10,409 bases of DNA from Rhodocyclaceae bacterium (GTDB lineage Bacteria; Pseudomonadota; Gammaproteobacteria; Burkholderiales; Rhodocyclaceae): contig JAUXNZ010000339.1 of assembly GCA_030682595.1 (NCBI GenBank), positions 1 through 10,409 of the forward strand, in the 5' to 3' direction. Under the pieces are notes generated by a model. The model saw only the letters and a list, made by a program, of their open reading frames with translations. It made no database searches and was not told the DNA's origin. Positions 7,666 to 10,409 of this stretch are shown here, piece by piece. The position numbers and the translations under genes were made by a program. Every line of letters starts with the position of its first letter. The stretch's first letter is position 1.

Positions 7666-7694
7666 ATGATACGCCCGCGCCACAGCAACACCAA
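7666..7694 (-). promoter_or_regulatory. Candidate promoter of the mnmG-rsmG-parA-parB unit
   Basis: On the minus strand TTGGTG (7689-7694) and TATCAT (7666-7671, five of six matches to the -10 consensus) are spaced by 17 bp, about 50 bp upstream of the mnmG ATG. The parS pair begins 9 bp further upstream, so ParB spreading from parS would cover this promoter and could autoregulate the unit that encodes ParA and ParB. Found by eye; the -35 box is weak. Confidence 0.45.
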
Positions 7695-7703
7695 ACCCTT
7701 CAC

Positions 7704-7719
7704 TGTTTCACGTGAAACA
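7704..7719. promoter_or_regulatory. parS centromere site 1
   Basis: TGTTTCACGTGAAACA is a perfect 16-bp palindrome identical to the well-known bacterial parS consensus bound by ParB. It is intergenic, between the TSUP permease gene and mnmG, and in the same window as parAB. It is one of two copies whose starts are 25 bp apart. Confidence 0.97.
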
Positions 7720-7728
7720 TCAGCGCAC

Positions 7729-7744
7729 TGTTTCACGTGAAACA
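7729..7744. promoter_or_regulatory. parS centromere site 2
   Basis: This is a second perfect TGTTTCACGTGAAACA palindrome, 9 bp after the first and 9 bp before the stop codon of the permease gene. The centre-to-centre distance of 25 bp puts the two ParB dimers about 2.4 helical turns apart. The pair marks the chromosomal partition locus and implies that the origin is near. Confidence 0.97.
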
Positions 7745-7753
7745 ACGAGCCGG

Positions 7754-8527
7754 CTACGGCATCAAGGTATCCCAGCCAATCTTGGCAATCAGCAGCGTCG
7801 TCATGGCCAGAAACACCACGCGGATAAAGCCGCTGCCATGCTTGATCGCCATCCGCGCGCCGAGCTGCGCTCCGGCGATGTTGCAAACCGCCATGCCCAG
7901 GCCAAGCGCCCAGAGCACATGACCGGTCGGAGCAAACAGCAGCAGCGCCCCGGCATTGGTAGCCGCATTGACAATCTTGGCGGAAGCCGAAGCGCGGAGG
8001 AAATCCATACCGAACAGTCGCACAAAGGCAAAGATCATGAAGCTGCCAGCGCCAGGACCAAAAAAGCCGTCGTAAAACCCCAGCAGCGCACCGACCGCAA
8101 TCGCCACCCAGCGGATGCGCTGAACCGGCACGTGCGACACCCTTTCATGTTTGCCGAAATCCCGCTGCACCAGGGTGTAAGCCGCCACGACGATCAACAG
8201 CACCAACACCAGCGGCCGCAGCACCTCCTTCGGCATCACGGTTACCGTCGCCGCGCCCAGAAATGAAAAGGCAAAGGCGGCAAGCGCCGCCGGCAGAACA
8301 ATCGACCAATGAATTTTCACCTCGCGCAGGTAACGTCGCGCGGCATTCAGGGTGCCGAAGATCGAGGCAATCTTGTTCGTGCCAAACAAGGTCGCCGGCG
8401 CCTCGCGCGGAAAACCGGCCAGCAGCGCCGGCACCTGAATCAGCCCGCCGCCACCCGCAACGGCATCGACAAAACCAGCAAACGCCGCCGCCAACAGCAG
8501 GGCCATCCAGATACTGTCAAACATCAT
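7754..8527 (-). CDS. TSUP (TauE/SafE, DUF81) family membrane permease
   Basis: This 257-residue polytopic membrane protein belongs to the TSUP family, whose members are proposed exporters or importers of sulfite, sulfoacetate and other sulfur- or carbon-containing anions. It shows the internal duplication of the family: the first half has GFVDAVAGGGGLIQVPALL (residues 18-36) and GTNKIASIFGT (49-59), and the second half has GFYDGFFGPGAGSFMIF (150-166) and ASAKIVNAATNAGALL (181-196). About eight hydrophobic segments are visible. The substrate cannot be predicted. The start is one of two adjacent ATGs (8522-8527), with AAAGGGG upstream. A further in-frame extension to 8602 overlaps a repeat and is not favoured. 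The gene ends 9 bp before parS; intI lies about 100 bp upstream on the same strand. Confidence 0.9.
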   Translation of the reverse strand: MMFDSIWMALLLAAAFAGFVDAVAGGGGLIQVPALLAGFPREAPATLFGTNKIASIFGTLNAARRYLREVKIHWSIVLPAALAAFAFSFLGAATVTVMPKEVLRPLVLVLLIVVAAYTLVQRDFGKHERVSHVPVQRIRWVAIAVGALLGFYDGFFGPGAGSFMIFAFVRLFGMDFLRASASAKIVNAATNAGALLLFAPTGHVLWALGLGMAVCNIAGAQLGARMAIKHGSGFIRVVFLAMTTLLIAKIGWDTLMP

Positions 8528-8543
8528 GGTGATCGCCGCCCCT

Positions 8544-8587
8544 TTGTCGGCTGAGTGAAAGAACGCCGTACCGCCAGCGCCGACTTT
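8544..8587. repeat. Partial copy of the rsmG-associated repeat upstream of the permease gene
   Basis: The 23 bp at 8565-8587 match 5390-5412, at the edge of the rsmG insertion, with one mismatch; both contain CCGCCAGCGCCGACTTT. A looser match continues leftward to 8544 (against about 5369), sharing TGTCGGC and TGA.TGAA patterns. The copy sits between the intI stop and the permease start, in the permease's leader. It suggests that the element in rsmG is a dispersed repeat, although the weaker left half could be chance in GC-rich DNA. Confidence 0.5.
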
Positions 8588-8624
8588 TGCTTCTCGGCGC
8601 AATCATACGGGCCAGGCCAATTCA

Positions 8625-9614
8625 TCATAGTCTGTCGAGCGGGCTGATCACCCCATGCCCGCCCTTATTCAACACATGCATATAGATCATGGTGGTCGAA
8701 ACATCCGCGTGGCCCAGCAGCTCCTGCACCGTGCGGATGTCCTGACCGCTTTCCAGCAGATGGGTGGCGAATGAATGCCGCAAGGTGTGCGGCGTCGCCG
8801 GCTTGGCAAGGTGCGCCGCCGTCACCGCCTTCTTCATCGCCCGCTGCAACAGTTTTTCATCGACATGGTGACGGCGCACCTGCCCGCCGCGCGGGTCGGT
8901 CGAATGGCTACCCGAACAGAACACGTAGTGCCAGCCCCACTCGGTCGCCGCGTTGGGATACTTGCGCGCCAGCGCATCGGGCAGCCACACCGCGGCAAGC
9001 CCGGCAGCCACATCATCATCGTAAATCAGCCGGCGGCGCTGCAAATGCTCCACCAGCGGCTGCCCCAGCGCCGCGGGCAACATGGTCACCCGGTCCTTGC
9101 CGCCCTTGCCCTCGCGAATCAATATTTCATTGCGGCCGAAATCGACATCCTTCACCCGCAGCCGCACACACTCCATCAGGCGCATGCCCGTGCCGTAGAG
9201 CAAGCGACCCATCAGGCCATATACGCCATCCATGCGTTCCAGCACCGCGCGCACCTCGGCCTGGGTCAGCACCACCGGCAAGCGCCGCGACGGCTTGGCA
9301 CGCGTGACATCGTTCAACCAGGGCAGCTCGATGCCCAGCACCTCGCGATAAAGAAACAACAGGGCGGCCAGCGCCTGGTTCTGCGTCGACGCCGACACCT
9401 TGCCAACCACCGCCAGATCGGTCAGAAAAGCCTCGACCTCCGGCGCCCCCAGGTCGCGCGGGTGCCGCTTGTCATGAAAATATATATATCGCCTAACCCA
9501 TTGAACATATTGCGTTTCGGTGCGAATGCTGTAATGCTTCGTCCTGATGCGCGCACGCACCTGATCGAGGAGCTTGGGCGCAGTAGGTGTCTTTTCAATA
9601 CTCACAGGTTCCAT
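8625..9614 (-). CDS. intI: Integron integrase IntI (tyrosine recombinase)
   Basis: IntI catalyses attI x attC and attC x attC recombination to capture and shuffle gene cassettes. The 329-residue protein has the core-binding domain (about 10-105) and the full catalytic set: Arg145 (GTGMRLMECVRLRVKD), the beta-hairpin lysine in EGKGGKDR (168-175), His276 and Arg279 (PHTLRHSFATHLL), His302 (LLGHADVSTT) and the nucleophile Tyr311 (TTMIYMHV). Numbering runs one behind class 1 IntI. The additional domain that separates integron integrases from XerC/D is present as ALARKYPNAATEWGWHYVF (about 214-232). The chosen start MEPVSIEKTP (ATG 9612-9614) lacks a clear Shine-Dalgarno sequence. An in-frame GTG at 9683 would add 23 residues unlike the family. 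The gene looks intact, and the downstream attI and attC sites make it a complete integron. Confidence 0.96.
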   Translation of the reverse strand: MEPVSIEKTPTAPKLLDQVRARIRTKHYSIRTETQYVQWVRRYIYFHDKRHPRDLGAPEVEAFLTDLAVVGKVSASTQNQALAALLFLYREVLGIELPWLNDVTRAKPSRRLPVVLTQAEVRAVLERMDGVYGLMGRLLYGTGMRLMECVRLRVKDVDFGRNEILIREGKGGKDRVTMLPAALGQPLVEHLQRRRLIYDDDVAAGLAAVWLPDALARKYPNAATEWGWHYVFCSGSHSTDPRGGQVRRHHVDEKLLQRAMKKAVTAAHLAKPATPHTLRHSFATHLLESGQDIRTVQELLGHADVSTTMIYMHVLNKGGHGVISPLDRL

Positions 9615-9675
9615 ATGCGGGCAGACAATATGATAGTGTTTGCTAATACAAGAGGATAGCGGCACATGACAGGCA

Positions 9676-9734
9676 ATATACACCTGACTGATCCCGCATA
9701 TACACCCTTTTGTGTGTCTACTTAACGTTAGAGC
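9676..9734 (+). other. attI recombination site region of the integron
   Basis: The core GTTAGAGC (9727-9734) lies about 115 bp upstream of the intI start and is identical to the core at the end of the first attC, so the cassette boundary falls between G9727 and T9728. Just left of it, CTTAAC forms the opposite half of a simple site. Two direct repeats ATATACACC (9676-9684 and 9698-9706), 22 bp apart, sit where class 1 attI carries its accessory integrase-binding repeats; that role is inferred from position. The rest of 9615-9727 shows no CTG-N10-CAG LexA operator and no convincing promoter in either direction. Confidence 0.75.
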
Positions 9735-9927
9735 GCATCGAAACCGCGTCCATCATCATTTGCTGCACTTGCAGCGCCGTATATGCGTGATGTCCCTCTA
9801 GTATCACCGGGGTTTTTGCGCACCGAAGCTCTGCTGCCACGCGTTCCGCTCTAATCAGTTTTTGCACGCACGCAATGCACACGCCATCCGAGCTGTGCTC
9901 GCAGTTCATGAGGTTCGGTATAGTCAT
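9718..9927 (-). CDS. Cassette 1 small protein with Cys/His cluster, function unknown
   Basis: The gene encodes a 69-residue protein starting MTIPNLMNCEHSSDG. The ATG at 9925-9927 has AAAGGA about eight bases upstream, a good sign that it is translated. Near the N-terminus is C9-x-H11-x5-C17-x2-C20, which could bind zinc, followed by a basic helical stretch KLIRAERVAAELR. I do not recognise the family. The gene points toward intI, and its last codons run out of the cassette: Arg-Ser-Asn are encoded by the core site GCTCTAAC, and Val-Lys-stop by attI sequence (9718-9726). Thus the present C-terminus depends on what lies to the left. No promoter is visible in the 22 bp between the start and attC, so transcription must come through from the right. 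Confidence 0.7.
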   Translation of the reverse strand: MTIPNLMNCEHSSDGVCIACVQKLIRAERVAAELRCAKTPVILEGHHAYTALQVQQMMMDAVSMRSNVK

Positions 9928-10001
9928 TCTCTTTTTCCTTTAATCGTTGGCTCTAACTATCCCATGAGGCGACCGGCTTCGCCGCCGCCTCATGGCCGGC
10001 G
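9728..10001 (+). mobile_element. Integron gene cassette 1 (274 bp)
   Basis: The cassette is bounded on the left by the attI core G/TTAGAGC (9727/9728) and on the right by the attC core G/TTAGAGC (10001/10002). Its own ends match: the first seven bases TTAGAGC are complementary to the left arm GCTCTAAC of its attC, as expected for a cassette that was once circular. It holds one small gene on the minus strand, opposite to the usual cassette direction, plus the 59-bp attC. Confidence 0.85.
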
Positions 10002-10008
10002 TTAGAGC
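9950..10008 (+). other. attC site of cassette 1 (59-base element)
   Basis: The outer arms GCTCTAAC (9950-9957) and GTTAGAGC (10001-10008) are perfectly complementary core sites. The inner arms CCATGAGGCG (9962-9971) and CGCCTCATGG (9986-9995) are also perfectly complementary, leaving short unpaired spacers and a small GC hairpin (CGGC-TTC-GCCG) at the tip. The total is 59 bp. The right side ...GGCGTTAG fits the R' end, so the site is oriented for a standard array reading away from attI. Sequence similarity among attC sites is low; the fold is the evidence. Confidence 0.93.
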
Positions 10009-10207
10009 GCGCGTCAATCTGCTCAGCACAGTAATGCGCTCCCTTGCCGTTATGGTCGGCAACTCTGCATATCATCTTGCACGCCTCGCGCTCTTCTTCC
10101 GCAACAAATTGCGCAAACATCTGAAAGTCGCCGCCCGAAAACTTCAGGCCGTAGCTTCCGTTTTCCACCGTGAATCCTGCCTTCTTTGCCAGTGCTTCAA
10201 TGTTCAT
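9953..10207 (-). CDS. Cassette 2 small phage-like hypothetical protein
   Basis: The gene encodes an 84-residue protein beginning MNIEALAKKAGFTVENG. The ATG at 10205-10207 is preceded by GGAGAAAGAA, a good ribosome site. An upstream in-frame start lies inside the attC-like hairpin and is rejected. The layout, with an N-terminal MNIE-LA-AGF, then a central FVAEEEREACKMICR and a CAEQIDAR near the end, resembles small proteins of unknown function common in phages and cassettes (from memory, not searched). The last 17 residues, from Ser-Asn on, are encoded by the attC of the neighbouring cassette, ending in its left core site. The gene is reversed relative to the array and co-directional with cassette 1 and intI. 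Confidence 0.7.
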   Translation of the reverse strand: MNIEALAKKAGFTVENGSYGLKFSGGDFQMFAQFVAEEEREACKMICRVADHNGKGAHYCAEQIDARSNAGHEAAAKPVASWDS

Positions 10208-10294
10208 TTCTTTCTCCGTAGTTACCCGCGCCCTAACCCGTCGTTCGAGCGGAGCTTCGCCATAATGCCGGCGAATCCCGCTCAACTCAGACTA
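10002..10294 (+). mobile_element. Integron gene cassette 2 (about 293 bp)
   Basis: The left edge is the attC core G/TTAGAGC (10001/10002). The right edge is inferred from the attC-like structure at 10230-10301, whose right core no longer carries GTT, so the exact boundary is uncertain. Its first bases TTAGAGC pair with its R'' arm GCCCTAAC with one mismatch. It contains one reversed small gene. Confidence 0.65.
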
Positions 10295-10301
10295 CAAGGG
10301 C
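10230..10301 (+). other. Decayed attC-like site of cassette 2
   Basis: The left core GCCCTAAC (10230-10237) is intact. The inner arms GTTCGAGCGG (10243-10252) and CCGCTCAAC (10278-10286) pair with one extra base (C10246) in the left arm; a single unpaired base in L'' is a hallmark of attC and sets the orientation as left to right. The expected right core GTTAGGGC is represented only by ACAAGGGC (10294-10301): five bases fit, but the GTT where integrase cuts is gone. The site is about 72 bp long. Confidence 0.7.
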
Positions 10302-10409
10302 TTCCCCGCGAAGGTCAAGGATGAAATTTGCGATGGTTATACGTGGCCGTTCTCCTGAAGCGCGCAGCGCTTCACTAATGTGGTTCTCGGGTTGTTCGTG
10401 CCGTTGACT
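10302..10409. other. Unassigned end of window after cassette 2
   Basis: These 108 bases follow the decayed attC. A 28-codon open frame on the plus strand (10321-10407, MKFAMVIRGRSPEARSASLM...) has AAGG about 8 bases upstream, but it is too short and too isolated to call a gene. A 7-bp inverted repeat GAAGCGC/GCGCTTC (10357-10363 and 10367-10373) is present without a T-run. No further GTTRRRY core with a matching arm is visible, so either the array ends here or a further cassette is cut by the window. Confidence 0.35.

Noticed and set aside
8528..8602. N-terminal extension of the permease from an upstream start
   Set aside because: The extra 25 residues are encoded by the repeat shared with rsmG, and the double ATG with AAAGGGG fits the family start better.
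9615..9727. LexA operator or standard Pc/PintI promoter near intI
   Set aside because: CAG-N11-CTG at 9670-9686 is the wrong way round for LexA (CTG-N10-CAG). Candidate -35/-10 pairs such as TTGGGC/AATACT or CAGACA/TAATAC are too weak to annotate.
9992..10324. A 110-codon plus-strand frame as the forward gene of cassette 2
   Set aside because: It starts inside the attC of cassette 1, runs through the second attC-like site and has no ribosome site. The minus-strand gene has a good one and a phage-like sequence.
10357..10373. GAAGCGC/GCGCTTC hairpin as terminator or attC arm
   Set aside because: There is no T-run for a terminator and no flanking GTTRRRY/RYYYAAC cores for an attC.
10321..10407. 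A 28-codon plus-strand gene
   Set aside because: Although AAGG precedes it, it is very short, is close to the window end and has no recognisable similarity; it is kept only as a remark.

Overview
The window is a 10.4 kb stretch of GC-rich proteobacterial chromosome. Gene content and order (atp operon, atpI, parB, parA, rsmG, mnmG) and the protein sequences fit a betaproteobacterium, perhaps Rhodocyclales- or Nitrosomonadales-like; the genus cannot be named from sequence alone. Every gene I accept lies on the minus strand. The mnmG-rsmG-parAB-atp block and two perfect parS sites are typical of the neighbourhood of the replication origin. oriC itself is not visible.

Left part (1-3132): the start of an F1Fo ATP synthase operon, read right to left as atpI, atpB (a), atpE (c), atpF (b), atpH (delta) and atpA (alpha, cut by the window edge just after Walker A). 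Middle part (3327-7615): parB, parA, rsmG and mnmG, tightly packed with 1-4 bp overlaps or gaps. RsmG carries a 32-residue in-frame insertion encoded by a 96-bp GC-rich palindromic element bounded by 11-bp direct repeats. Two 16-bp parS palindromes lie at 7704-7744, just upstream of a candidate mnmG promoter; they are the target of the ParB encoded 3.5 kb away.

Right part (7754-10409): a TSUP (TauE/SafE) family permease gene, then a chromosomal integron. The integron has a complete intI tyrosine recombinase gene with the integron-specific extra domain. It is followed by an attI region with core GTTAGAGC and 9-bp direct repeats, a 274-bp cassette ending in a textbook 59-bp attC, and a second cassette ending in an attC-like hairpin whose right-hand core site has lost its GTT. 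Both cassette genes are small, each has a good ribosome binding site, and both point toward intI, opposite to the usual cassette direction. Both run through the recombination core site in the same frame (codons for R-S-N). Their last residues are therefore encoded by attI or by the neighbouring attC, so cassette movement should change the C-terminal tails.

The integron, the rsmG insertion and the parS pair are the parts that depart from an ordinary housekeeping region.
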